DNA of 64,000 nucleotides. Source: an uncultured Bacteroidia bacterium (GTDB lineage: Bacteria; Bacteroidota; Bacteroidia; Bacteroidales; UBA932). The position numbers were made by a program, and so were the translations under genes. Positions 27,512-36,056 of this stretch are shown piece by piece. The notes beneath the pieces are model-generated. The model ran no database searches. It saw only the letters and a program-made list of their open reading frames with translations, and was not told the DNA's origin. Position 1 is the stretch's first letter. The number at the start of each line of letters is the position of its first letter. The DNA lies in contig CADCHE010000010.1 of NCBI GenBank assembly GCA_902801205.1, positions 1 through 64,000 of the forward strand. Reading direction: 5' to 3'.

Positions 27512-28780
27512 ATGAAGAAGTTGATTATTCCCACCATCCTGACCATCTTGGTCAGTTTCTATATATTCCAGGTCCAGTTCCGGTTCCTTCCGATGGGCCT
27601 GAATACCAAAATAATTATCGCCGCCATCGGTGTTTTCATATTCGGGGTACAGTGCATCCATAACCACGAAATCCGCATGTCCCGCCGAACCCTGGTCTCC
27701 ATTTTGCTTGCCGTAGCCTTTTCCATTTGGTGCCTGTTCTGCATTACCATGAACGGCACGGATGACAACACCTATACCAACTATTGCTGGCGATCTTTCG
27801 GGACCTGGCTTGGCGGTGCCTATGCCGTTTGTTTCTTCCTTCGCCGGAGACACCAACGGATGGATTTGGAGCTCCTGACCCGGTACATGGCCATTGTCTG
27901 CATCGCACAATGCGCCATAGCCCTGCTGATCGACAATGTCCCCTTCGTGAAACGGATTGTCGACTCACTGATTTACGGAGGGCCGGAAGAGTATCAGCCC
28001 CTTAACCGTCTGTACGGTTTTGGCGCCGCCCTGGATACAGCCGGCGTCGTATTCAGCGTTACGCTCGTACTCGTTGCGCACCAAATCGTCCAATGGCAGA
28101 AAAACCCGACGGGCAAGCGATTCCTGTCGTCCTATTTGATTGCATTCATTCTGATCACGATTGTCGGAAACATGATTGCCCGTACAACAACCGTCGGTGC
28201 GGCAATCGGATTGGGGTATATCCTTTTTTCGTATATCAGGATCCAGCGCGGAGGGTTCATCGCAGGAGAGAATATGCGTTTCTATGGAATCCTCGCCGGC
28301 CTGCTGATTGCGGCCATCGTCATCAGCGTCAGCCTGTACAATTCCAGTCCTGTCTTCAAAGAGCATCTGCGTTTCGCCTTCGAAGGTTTTTTCAACTGGG
28401 CGGAGACCGGTGATTTCAGCACGGACTCCACCGACAAACTGAATTCCGTCATGTGGATCTGGCCCGAAGACACACGGTCCTGGATCATCGGCACGGGCAT
28501 TTTCGGACACTATGTCTATGCAACCGATATCGGTTACTGCCGGTTTACCTTGTACTGCGGGCTGCCGGGCTTGGCCCTCTTTTCCATCTTCTTCATTTTC
28601 AACCACCTCTCCATCCAGTCGAAATTCCGGCATTCTTCCTTTCTCTCACTCTGCCTGATCGCCATCACCTTCATCATTTGGATAAAAGTCTCAACCGATA
28701 TCTTCTTCATCGACGCACTGCTCTTCTGCCTGGACGATGATACCAACACCTTGTCACCATGCGAATCATCTATTGCATAG
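27512..28780 (+). CDS. O-antigen polymerase / ligase-like membrane protein (Wzy-like)
   Basis: A 422-residue protein with about ten to twelve hydrophobic helices and a larger non-membrane loop in the C-terminal half (about residues 285-335, containing FEGFFNWAETGDFSTDST), the usual topology of Wzy/O-antigen ligase-type proteins. Sequence conservation in this family is low, so the call rests on topology, loop position and context. It would join repeat units on the periplasmic face, with the flippase at 3745 and the Wza/Wzc-like genes at 32915-36047. It overlaps the next GT4 by 22 bases. Confidence 0.72.
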   Translation: MKKLIIPTILTILVSFYIFQVQFRFLPMGLNTKIIIAAIGVFIFGVQCIHNHEIRMSRRTLVSILLAVAFSIWCLFCITMNGTDDNTYTNYCWRSFGTWLGGAYAVCFFLRRRHQRMDLELLTRYMAIVCIAQCAIALLIDNVPFVKRIVDSLIYGGPEEYQPLNRLYGFGAALDTAGVVFSVTLVLVAHQIVQWQKNPTGKRFLSSYLIAFILITIVGNMIARTTTVGAAIGLGYILFSYIRIQRGGFIAGENMRFYGILAGLLIAAIVISVSLYNSSPVFKEHLRFAFEGFFNWAETGDFSTDSTDKLNSVMWIWPEDTRSWIIGTGIFGHYVYATDIGYCRFTLYCGLPGLALFSIFFIFNHLSIQSKFRHSSFLSLCLIAITFIIWIKVSTDIFFIDALLFCLDDDTNTLSPCESSIA

Positions 28781-29892
28781 CGGGGACGTACCGGGCTGCG
28801 GGAATGGAACGTGTCCTGGCGGATAAAACCGCCTGGCTGGCCGCCCGGGGGCACGAGATCCACATCCTGACGACGGACCAACGGGGGCTGCCCTCCGCTT
28901 TCGAAATGGATCCGTCGATCCGGTTCCGGGACCTCGGCATCAACTACGAAAAGGATAACGGACGGTCGCTCCTCTCTAAAATCCTGCGGTTCCCCGCCAA
29001 GCAGTTCCTCCATCGGCGACGGCTGAAAAAAGCGCTGATGGAGATCCGCCCCGACGTGGTGGTCTCGATGTTCTGCAACGATGCTTCTTTTCTCCCGAAA
29101 ATCAAGGACGGCAGCAAGAAAGTGCTTGAGGTCCATTTTTCACGGTTCAAGCGATTGCAATATGGTAGGAAAGGGCTCTGGGCGCTTGCTGACCGAATCC
29201 TGAGCCGGAAGGATCTCAAGGACGCCAGGGCCTTTGACAGATTCATCGTTCTGACTGAAGAAGACAAAAGGTACTGGGGGAATCTGCCGAATATGGAAGT
29301 GATCCCGAATTCCATCTCCTGGAGCATCGAACACCCCGCCCCCCTGACTGGAAAGACCGTCCTCGCTGTCGGCCGGTATTCGTACCAAAAAGCGTTCGAC
29401 CGATTGATTGCTGCATGGAGGATACTTCGGGAAACATCCCCTGCCGCAGGGGAGTGGACACTCCGCCTGGTCGGCGATGGAGAATTGCGCGAAGCACTGG
29501 ACCGACAGATTGCGGAAACGAGCCTGCAAGACTGCGTGCAGCTTAGGAAGGTTGAAAAAGACATGATCTCTGTCTATCAAGAAGCATCGATCCTGGCGTT
29601 AAGTTCCCGTTACGAGGGCCTGCCGATGGTGCTGCTGGAAGCCCAGGCCAACGGACTGCCCATCGTCTCCTTCGCATGCAAATGTGGTCCACGCGACGTG
29701 GTCCGTCAAGGAGAAAACGGGATACTGGTGCCGGAAGGAGACATCGAAGGACTGGCATCAGCGCTGAAAACATTGATTGAAGATCCGGCCCTTTTGAAAA
29801 AAATGGGGCAGCAGGCTTGGAAGGATGCTGCCCTGTGGGACCGTGAAACCATTATGAGACGATGGGAGAACCTGTTCGAAAGCATATTGTAG
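28759..29892 (+). CDS. Glycosyltransferase family 4
   Basis: A 377-residue GT-B enzyme that starts MRIIYCIAGTYRAAGMERVLADKTAWL, with AVGRYSYQKAFDRLI and the donor-binding segment SSRYEGLPMVLLEAQANGLP. The GMERV loop is the acceptor-side glycine loop of GT4s. It overlaps the polymerase-like gene by 22 bases and the next transferase by 31 bases, among the longest overlaps in the locus. Confidence 0.88.
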   Translation: MRIIYCIAGTYRAAGMERVLADKTAWLAARGHEIHILTTDQRGLPSAFEMDPSIRFRDLGINYEKDNGRSLLSKILRFPAKQFLHRRRLKKALMEIRPDVVVSMFCNDASFLPKIKDGSKKVLEVHFSRFKRLQYGRKGLWALADRILSRKDLKDARAFDRFIVLTEEDKRYWGNLPNMEVIPNSISWSIEHPAPLTGKTVLAVGRYSYQKAFDRLIAAWRILRETSPAAGEWTLRLVGDGELREALDRQIAETSLQDCVQLRKVEKDMISVYQEASILALSSRYEGLPMVLLEAQANGLPIVSFACKCGPRDVVRQGENGILVPEGDIEGLASALKTLIEDPALLKKMGQQAWKDAALWDRETIMRRWENLFESIL

Positions 29893-30977
29893 TCTCAGCC
29901 GTAAACCTGCGCAAAGGTGGGACGCTGACCATCCTGCGGGAATGCCTCCACTACCTTGGTTCCAGGCCGGACTTGGAAGTGACAGCCTTGGTGCACGACC
30001 GGCATCTCTGCGATGTCCAGGGAGTACGATATATCGAGATTCCCTGGAGCACACGCAGTTGGGGAAGACGTCTCTGGTGTGAGTATGTGACGATGCATCG
30101 GATTTCAGCATCGATGCCGGAAGCAGACTTGTGGCTGTCGCTGCACGACACGACTCCACGGGTCCGGGCAAAACGGCAGGCGGTGTATTGCCACACCTCG
30201 TTTCCCTTCCTGAAGGTGCATGCAAGGGATTTTTTGATGAATCCCAAAATTCCGGTCTTCGCCAAACTGACCCGGTTTGCTTACCGGATCGGCGTACGGC
30301 GGAACAAATACCTGATTGTCCAGCAAAACTGGTTCCGTGAGGGATTGAGCAGGCTGGTGCACTTCCCCGCCGACCGGATCATCATTGCTCCGCCCAACTT
30401 CAAGCCGCTCCTTTCTGCCCCGTTTTCCGGAGAGGAGCGTGGAAAGGTTCCTGTGTTTCTCTATCCGTCGACACCCGATTGTCACAAAAACTTCGAAACA
30501 CTCTGCCAGGCGGCCGGTCTTTTGGAACAACGGCTGGGGACAGACCGGTTCAAAGCCGTCATTACAGTCAGCGGGAACGAGAACCGATATGCCGCTTGGC
30601 TGAAGAAAAGATGGGGACATGTGTCCTCCATCGATTTCCATGGCTTCATGTCCAGGGAGGAACTGATTGTTGCATACAAAGAGTCGGATTGCCTTGTATT
30701 TCCGTCACGGGTCGAAACGTGGGGACTTCCGATTTCCGAATTCATGGCGACCGGGAAGCCCCTGCTGCTCGCTGATTTGCCATACGCCCATGAAACGGCA
30801 GAAGGGGCATCGCAAGTCGCCTATTTCCAGGCGGAAGACGCTTCCTCGCTTGCATCGCAGATGCTCGCGCTGGTTGAGGGAGACCTTTCTGCATTCACAC
30901 CCGTTTCAGCGAAGGCGAAGAAGTTTCCCTTCGCCGAAAACTGGGACGGATTGTTCAATATCTTAATGAAGGAATGA
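29862..30977 (+). CDS. Glycosyltransferase, GT4-like
   Basis: This 371-residue protein opens HIVVSAVNLRKGGTLTILREC and has a GT-B C-terminal half with FLYPSTPDCHKNFETLCQA and the donor-site ESDCLVFPSRVETWGLPISEFMATGKP. It resembles mannosyl/rhamnosyl-type group 1 transferases. It starts inside the end of the upstream GT4. Its stop (TGA, 30975-30977) overlaps the start of the truncated copy of the next gene, so the junction with the toxin-antitoxin cassette is exact. Confidence 0.85.
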   Translation: MGEPVRKHIVVSAVNLRKGGTLTILRECLHYLGSRPDLEVTALVHDRHLCDVQGVRYIEIPWSTRSWGRRLWCEYVTMHRISASMPEADLWLSLHDTTPRVRAKRQAVYCHTSFPFLKVHARDFLMNPKIPVFAKLTRFAYRIGVRRNKYLIVQQNWFREGLSRLVHFPADRIIIAPPNFKPLLSAPFSGEERGKVPVFLYPSTPDCHKNFETLCQAAGLLEQRLGTDRFKAVITVSGNENRYAAWLKKRWGHVSSIDFHGFMSREELIVAYKESDCLVFPSRVETWGLPISEFMATGKPLLLADLPYAHETAEGASQVAYFQAEDASSLASQMLALVEGDLSAFTPVSAKAKKFPFAENWDGLFNILMKE

Positions 30978-31012
30978 TGAAAATCTTACAGCTCGGTAAG
31001 TTCTTTTATTAA
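30974..31012 (+). pseudogene. 5' remnant (first codons) of the glycosyltransferase at 31804
   Basis: ATGATG overlapping the upstream stop begins a frame reading MKILQLGKF, identical for 28 bases (30977-31004) to the start of the intact GT4 at 31804-31831, then FY and a TAA at 31012. The gene was evidently coupled here originally. The HipB/HipA cassette now separates this stub from the complete copy. Confidence 0.8.
30977..31004 (+). repeat. 28-bp direct repeat, left copy
   Basis: Exact match to 31804-31831, beginning at the ATG and ending after codon 9 plus one base. The flanks differ on both sides (G versus T before; T versus A after). The spacing between copies is 827 bases and brackets the HipB/HipA cassette. 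Confidence 0.95.
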
Positions 31013-31028
31013 TATTTGTATTTCTTAT

Positions 31029-31058
31029 ATATTATCCATATCTTATGGTCCATAATAT
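31029..31058. promoter_or_regulatory. Palindromic candidate HipB operator
   Basis: CCATA (31036-31040) and TATGG (31044-31048) form a perfect inverted repeat around TCT, flanked by ATATTAT and ATAATAT half-sites. It lies 22 bases before the XRE-family antitoxin gene in a very AT-rich stretch, where an autoregulatory operator is expected. Confidence 0.5.
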
Positions 31059-31079
31059 ATAAAAAATTATAATATTATT

Positions 31080-31427
31080 ATGGAAGACATCAAATGGATG
31101 TCAGACGCCCAGATCCTGCAAGGAATGGGAGACAAACTCCGTGAGTGGCGGCTGGACAGCAATCTGTCGCAGTCTGATGTCGCCATGAAAGCGGAGATAT
31201 CCCTCATTACGTACATGAACATGGAGCATGGGAAAGGGTGCCGGTTGTCCCATCTGATCCGTGCGCTTCGCGTCCTCGACAAGTTGGATGCTCTAGAGTG
31301 GTTCTTGGAAGAACGGCAGATATCCCCGATTGCTTATCAAAAATTCGAGCAAGGGCTCAAAGTCCGCAGACGCGCATCGAAAAAGAGAACAGATGATCCA
31401 GACCATGACAATACTCCTGTTTGGTAA
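31080..31427 (+). CDS. XRE-family HTH antitoxin (HipB-like)
   Basis: A 115-residue DNA-binding protein with a helix-turn-helix at about residues 17-70 (MGDKLREWRLDSNLSQSDVAMKA, then ISLITYMNMEHGKG) and a basic C-terminal tail (KVRRRASKKR). It precedes and overlaps a decayed HipA gene by about 35 bases, the usual hipB-hipA order, and has a palindromic candidate operator upstream. Because the partner toxin is broken, the protein may now act only as a local repressor. Confidence 0.8.
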   Translation: MEDIKWMSDAQILQGMGDKLREWRLDSNLSQSDVAMKAEISLITYMNMEHGKGCRLSHLIRALRVLDKLDALEWFLEERQISPIAYQKFEQGLKVRRRASKKRTDDPDHDNTPVW

Positions 31428-31792
31428 ACCCATCGGAGTAATCAGGCTGGAAGACGATGGCTTCTGCGCCTTCCAGTATACGCCGGAATTCTGTCGGAGT
31501 GGCCTGGAACTTGTCCCCCGCCTACGATATGGGTTTTTGCTATAATCCAAGGGGACAGTGGGCCAACGCGCATCAGATGTCCGTCGCCGGGAAACGCGAC
31601 CATATCACCCAAAACGACCTGCTGGTTTTTGCCGCAAAACAGGATATAAAAGATCCGGAAGAAGTCATCCAGCAAGTCGAATATGGCATCTCCCGTTTTC
31701 CGGAGCACGCCGATGATTGCGGCGTTCCCAAGTCAGAAACCGATTACATCATGGCTCAAATCAATGAGCGACGGAAAGAATTGACGCATTGA
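31393..31792 (+). pseudogene. HipA-family toxin pseudogene with large internal deletion and frameshift
   Basis: The first 40 codons (MIQTMTILLFGKPIGVI ... YTPEFCRSGLEL) match the N-terminal HipA/HipS segment. Near 31505-31520 the frame jumps, and a second frame continues with WNLSPAYDMGF and the HipA C-terminal tail (MSVAGKRDHITQNDLLVFAAKQD ... RRKELTH) to 31792. The entire kinase core, with the P-loop and catalytic Asp, is missing. Both joined segments would normally encode a similar L-S-P run, so a deletion by short homology is the likely cause. It cannot be an active HipA kinase. Confidence 0.8.
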
Positions 31793-31803
31793 TATTTCCC
31801 TCT

Positions 31804-31831
31804 ATGAAAATCTTACAGCTCGGTAAGTTCT
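31804..31831 (+). repeat. 28-bp direct repeat, right copy
   Basis: Identical to 30977-31004; this copy is the functional start of the GT4 gene. It marks the right border of the inserted HipB/HipA cassette. Confidence 0.95.
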
Positions 31832-32922
31832 ATCCAATCCGGGGCGGCGTGGAGAAAGTGATGTGGGACCTCACGCGTGGCCTGGCCGCCCGGGGCGTAT
31901 CCTGCGACATGCTCTGCGCGGCAGGAGACGGAGAGAAAGAAACCCGCATCATTCCGCTGGGTGAAACGGGCCGCGTCATCGTCGTACCCGCCCTCTTCAA
32001 GGCCGCCGCCACGATGATCACCCCGCAGATGATCTCCTGGCTCCGGAAACACCGGAACGACTACGACATCATCCACATCCACCATCCTGACCCGATGGCC
32101 TGCCTCGCGCTGTGGCTGAGCGGCTACAAAGGGCGCGTCATCCTGCACTGGCACAGCGACATCCTCAGCCAGCGCTTCCTCCTGACCCTGTACCGCCCGC
32201 TGCAAAGCTGGCTGATCCGCCGCGCGGAGCGCATCGTCGGGACGACGCCGGTCTATGTCGCCGAATCGCCCTGGCTGCAGAGAGTGCAGGACAAGGTAAC
32301 GTACGTTCCCATCGGTATCGAGCCCGTCCCTGTCGATGAAGCCGGCGCCGCCCGCATCCGGGAGAAATACAAGGGCAAAAAACTGGTCTTCTCCCTGGGC
32401 CGGCTCGTCCCCTATAAGGGTTTTGCCTACCTGGTCGAGGCCGCCCGCTACCTGGACGACAGTTACCACATCCTCATCGGCGGGAGCGGGCCGTTGCGCG
32501 GGGAACTGCAGGAGCGGATCGACGCCCTGGGGCTCACCGACCGCGTCACGCTGCTGGGCTACCTTGAGGACGCGGCGATCCCCGCCCTGTTCGGTGCCTG
32601 CGACGTATTCGTCCTGAGTTCGGTGATGAAGACCGAAGCCTTCGGCATCGTCCAGATCGAAGCCATGTCGGCCGGGAAACCGGTCATCGCCACGCGGATT
32701 CCCCATTCCGGCGTCTCCTGGGTGAACGAAGACGGCGTTTCCGGGGTCAATGTCGCGCCGGAAAATGCGCTGGAACTGGCAAAAGCCATTCAATTTATTT
32801 GTAATTCTTCAGAGAATTACCGAACTTTGACTGATTGTGCGCGGAAGCGTTTCATGGAGATGTTCACTTCCGGGCGCATGATTGACGGAATCATGAAACT
32901 TTACGGATTGAGCGATGAATAA
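31804..32922 (+). CDS. Glycosyltransferase family 4
   Basis: A 372-residue GT-B enzyme. It has MKILQLGKFYPIRGGVEKVMWDL, IIHIHHPDPMACLAL, FSLGRLVPYKGFAYLVEA, the GGSGPLR turn and the donor-site segment KTEAFGIVQIEAMSAGKPV. The start is the ATG of the 28-bp repeat; an in-frame ATT/ATG a few codons upstream is not needed. The gene is GC-rich like the core genome, and so are all genes from here to 37755. It overlaps the export lipoprotein gene by 8 bases, so it sits at the head of the export module. It may add the last or first sugar; this is not deducible. Confidence 0.88.
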   Translation: MKILQLGKFYPIRGGVEKVMWDLTRGLAARGVSCDMLCAAGDGEKETRIIPLGETGRVIVVPALFKAAATMITPQMISWLRKHRNDYDIIHIHHPDPMACLALWLSGYKGRVILHWHSDILSQRFLLTLYRPLQSWLIRRAERIVGTTPVYVAESPWLQRVQDKVTYVPIGIEPVPVDEAGAARIREKYKGKKLVFSLGRLVPYKGFAYLVEAARYLDDSYHILIGGSGPLRGELQERIDALGLTDRVTLLGYLEDAAIPALFGACDVFVLSSVMKTEAFGIVQIEAMSAGKPVIATRIPHSGVSWVNEDGVSGVNVAPENALELAKAIQFICNSSENYRTLTDCARKRFMEMFTSGRMIDGIMKLYGLSDE

Positions 32923-33682
32923 GATCCATCTGTTTTTGCTGGCGGCCACGGCAATCCTGTTGGCTTCCTGCGCATCTCCGCGTAAGGTGCAGTACCTGCG
33001 CGATGTCGAATACGGCGAGGTGTATCCGGCCTCGCACGCTCCGGAGCTGCGCCTGCAGCCGGAAGACCGGCTGGCGATCCAGGTGTTCAGCAGCGAGCCC
33101 AAGCTGGCTGCGCCCTTCAACACCGTCACCGGGATTGACGAAGGCGGGAACTCCGTCTATACGGCTGCCCACTACCTCGTGGACAAGCACGGCGATATCG
33201 ACTTCCCCGTGCTGGGCAAGCTGCACGTAGAGGGGAAGACAACCATCGAAGTCAACAACGAGATCACCCGGCAGATCATCGACCTGGGGCACATCAAGGA
33301 ACCCGTGGTAAAGGTCGAGTTGGAGAATTTCCATATCACTTTCCTGGGAGAGAACAACAACGGCATCCTCACCGTCAAGGGTGAGAGCCTCAACATCTTG
33401 GAAGCGGTTGCCCAGATCGGGAATCTTTCACGACAGACCCGGATCAACGACATCATGGTCATCCGCACCGAGAACGGGCAGCGCCAGGCCTACCGGGTGA
33501 ACCTGCAGACCAAAGACCTCTTCAATTCGCCGGTCTACTACCTGCAGCAGAACGACCTGATCTACATCAAGCCGCGCGGCCTGCGCACCTCGCAGAACCT
33601 GCAGGCGATCAACAGTACCTTCTCGCCGATTATCGCCATAGCGAACGTGGTGTCCAACATCCTCATCTGGCGCAAACTCTAA
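32915..33682 (+). CDS. Polysaccharide export lipoprotein (Wza-like)
   Basis: A 255-residue outer-membrane lipoprotein. The signal peptide ends in a lipobox with Cys at about 19 (LLASCAS). A polysaccharide-export (PES) domain follows (RLQPEDRLAIQVFSSEP, VDKHGDIDFPVLGKLHVEGKT), then one SLBB-like domain and a C-terminal hydrophobic segment (IIAIANVVSNILIW). The protein should form the outer-membrane channel for the polymer. It is 4 bases upstream of the Wzc-like gene, the standard export pair. Confidence 0.93.
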   Translation: MNKIHLFLLAATAILLASCASPRKVQYLRDVEYGEVYPASHAPELRLQPEDRLAIQVFSSEPKLAAPFNTVTGIDEGGNSVYTAAHYLVDKHGDIDFPVLGKLHVEGKTTIEVNNEITRQIIDLGHIKEPVVKVELENFHITFLGENNNGILTVKGESLNILEAVAQIGNLSRQTRINDIMVIRTENGQRQAYRVNLQTKDLFNSPVYYLQQNDLIYIKPRGLRTSQNLQAINSTFSPIIAIANVVSNILIWRKL

Positions 33683-33686
33683 GTCC

Positions 33687-36047
33687 ATGGCCATGACCAA
33701 CACCCTGAACAACCAGAAGAAGGATCAGGTCAACCTGGTGGACCTCTTCTTCTACCTGCTGCGCTACTGGTACATCTTCCTGCTGTGCATCCTCGTGGCG
33801 TGCGCCTACGCCTACTACCGCTACGAGAAGACGCCCTTCACCTACCGGAGCAGCGCGCAGGTCATCATCAAGAACCCAGCGAACTCCCCGACGACGACCA
33901 ACCTCGCCCGTTACAGCGAACTGATCAACCGGGTGAACCTGTCGAACGAGATGATGACCTTCCGTTCCAAGACCTTGATGGCCGAGGTCGTGAAGGTCCT
34001 CGACCTGGACGTCAGCTACACCGAGCACCAGCGGCTGCGCGATATCGAGCTCTACAACCGCACCCCGGTCAAGCTCTGGTTCTCGCGCCACGAGAACCCG
34101 CTGGAGAGCCTCTCCGTGAAGGTGACGCCCAAGGACGCCGAGACGCTCATCCTCGAAATCCCCGGCGAGAAGGCCATGCCCATCCATCCGGGCGACACCG
34201 TCACCCTGAGCGGCGTACCTGTCCTCTTCCAGCCGACGGGTTACTACTCCAATTTCCTGGGGCGGACCGTGCATATCAACAAAATTCCCGTGGCAAATGC
34301 CGCGGCCACTTTCTCCGGGCGCCTGACCGTCACACAGACCGACAAGCAGAATGCCGTCCTCACCCTTTCTGAACAGGATTTCTCCCTGCAGCGCGCCAAG
34401 GACATCCTCGTCACCCTCGTGGACAAGTACAACGAGGCCGCCGTGCAGGAGAAGGAAGACCTCGCCCGCAACACGGCGGAGTTCATCAACGAACGGCTCG
34501 CCATCATCGAGAAGGATCTCACCGACGTGGAGATGCGCCTGGCCAACTTCAAACGGACCCAGCGCGTCGTCGACGTCAATGCCGCGGCGAACAACTACCT
34601 GAATCAGAGCAACGCCGACCAGGCGGAAATCATCCGGACCGACACGAAGATCTCCCAGGCGGAACAGATCAAAGACTTCGTGCAGAATACCTCCTACGGG
34701 GAGATGATCCCGGTCCAGGCAAGTTTGGACAACAACGCGAGCGTAGACAAGGCCGTCGCCGAGTACAACGCGCAGGTATTGCGCCGCCGCGCCCTGGTGG
34801 ATGCCAGTAGCGAAAGCAGCCCGGCCGTCCGCGAGTTGGAGAGTTCGATGCAGGTGCTCAAGCAGAACATCGTCAGCAACATCGACAACCTGATCGCCAG
34901 CCTGAAGATGAACAAACGGGACCTGCAGCGCCACGAAAGCGAATCGCTGGAGAAGTTCTCCGCCATGCCGACCAAGGCGTTGGAGGAAGTCTCAATCGAA
35001 CGGCAGCAGAAGATCAAGGAACAGCTCTTCCTCTTCCTGCTGAACAAGCGCGAGGAGAACGCCCTGACCCAGGCCATGGTCGAGGACAACGCACGCATGG
35101 TCGACACGGCCATCGGCTCGTCCATTCCGATCTACCCGAGCAAGCAGCGAATGCTGCTCATCGCCTTCCTGATCGGCCTGCTGGCGCCCGCCGTCGTGCT
35201 GCTGGCCCGCCTGCTGCTCGACAACAAGGCCCGCACCCGCAAGGATATCGAAGACGCCGTCTCGATGCCGTTCATCGCGGAAGTACCGCTCAAGAAAGTC
35301 AAGCGGAGCGTGCGCAAAAAGAACAAAGGCATCCATCTCGCCTATGATCCCGAATCGAAGGGCCTCTTCACGGAGTCGCTCCGCATGCTCTGCACCGACC
35401 TCGAGTTCATGAAGCCGGAAGGCGTGACCAACACCGTCCTGGCGACGACGTCCATCACCATCGGCGCCGGGAAGACCTTCCTCACCACGAACATCGCGGC
35501 CTGCCTGGCCGACGCCCGCAAGAAGGTCGTAATCGTCGACCTCGACCTGCGCAAGCGGACGATCTCCGATTCGTTCGGCCTCAAGCACAAGGTCAACGGC
35601 CTGACCCACTTCCTGCTGGACGATACCCTTTCCATCACGGACATCATCCATCCGGACGTCATGCGCGGCGTCGACCTGATTCCCGCCGGGCACATTCCGC
35701 CGAACCCGGTCGAACTGCTCGGCCGCAAGCGTTTCGACAACCTGATCGAGGGCCTGCGCAAGGAGTACGACTATGTCCTGCTCGACTGCGTGCCGTTCAA
35801 CGCCGTGGCGGACCTGATGATCATCAACCGCGTGGTGGACATGAACCTCTTCATCGTCCGCAGCGGCCAGCTTGACCGTCGCGCCCTGCCGCTCCTGGAA
35901 GAGATCAACAAGAGCAAGAAACTCACGAACCCGGGCATCATCCTCAACGGTTCGGCCGTCCGCGCCAGCTACGGTTACGGCTATGGCTACGGCTATGGTT
36001 ACGGCTATGGCTACGGATACGGTTACGGATACGGAGAAAAGGAGTAA
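33687..36047 (+). CDS. Polysaccharide co-polymerase and tyrosine autokinase (Wzc-like, BY-kinase)
   Basis: This 786-residue inner-membrane protein controls chain length and export. A Wzz domain with TM1 (about 27-45) leads into a long periplasmic coiled-coil region and TM2 (about 488-510). The cytoplasmic BY-kinase domain has Walker A (TSITIGAGKTFLTTN, about 589-602), Walker A' (VVIVDLDLRK, about 614-622) and Walker B (VLLDCVP, about 695-700). Walker A has IGAGKTF in place of the common GEGKS form. The C-terminus is a run of 11 Tyr-Gly pairs, the autophosphorylation cluster. It is coupled to the Wza-like gene. Confidence 0.94.
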   Translation: MAMTNTLNNQKKDQVNLVDLFFYLLRYWYIFLLCILVACAYAYYRYEKTPFTYRSSAQVIIKNPANSPTTTNLARYSELINRVNLSNEMMTFRSKTLMAEVVKVLDLDVSYTEHQRLRDIELYNRTPVKLWFSRHENPLESLSVKVTPKDAETLILEIPGEKAMPIHPGDTVTLSGVPVLFQPTGYYSNFLGRTVHINKIPVANAAATFSGRLTVTQTDKQNAVLTLSEQDFSLQRAKDILVTLVDKYNEAAVQEKEDLARNTAEFINERLAIIEKDLTDVEMRLANFKRTQRVVDVNAAANNYLNQSNADQAEIIRTDTKISQAEQIKDFVQNTSYGEMIPVQASLDNNASVDKAVAEYNAQVLRRRALVDASSESSPAVRELESSMQVLKQNIVSNIDNLIASLKMNKRDLQRHESESLEKFSAMPTKALEEVSIERQQKIKEQLFLFLLNKREENALTQAMVEDNARMVDTAIGSSIPIYPSKQRMLLIAFLIGLLAPAVVLLARLLLDNKARTRKDIEDAVSMPFIAEVPLKKVKRSVRKKNKGIHLAYDPESKGLFTESLRMLCTDLEFMKPEGVTNTVLATTSITIGAGKTFLTTNIAACLADARKKVVIVDLDLRKRTISDSFGLKHKVNGLTHFLLDDTLSITDIIHPDVMRGVDLIPAGHIPPNPVELLGRKRFDNLIEGLRKEYDYVLLDCVPFNAVADLMIINRVVDMNLFIVRSGQLDRRALPLLEEINKSKKLTNPGIILNGSAVRASYGYGYGYGYGYGYGYGYGYGYGEKE
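35970..36035 (+). repeat. Eleven-unit hexanucleotide repeat encoding the Tyr-Gly tail
   Basis: Eleven consecutive 6-base units of the form TAY-GGN code for Tyr-Gly pairs at the C-terminus of the Wzc-like kinase. The units use TAC/TAT and GGC/GGT/GGA alternately, so the tract is imperfect at DNA level. Gain or loss of units would change the number of phosphorylatable tyrosines without a frameshift. Confidence 0.9.
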
Positions 36048-36056
36048 GCGGAGAGC

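Noticed and set aside
31330-31545. Intact small HipA-N protein (HipS) separate from the C-terminal part
   Set aside because: The frame upstream of 31393 belongs to the antitoxin region, the HipA-like part ends out of frame at the deletion junction, and the kinase is missing, so a decayed gene is the better reading.
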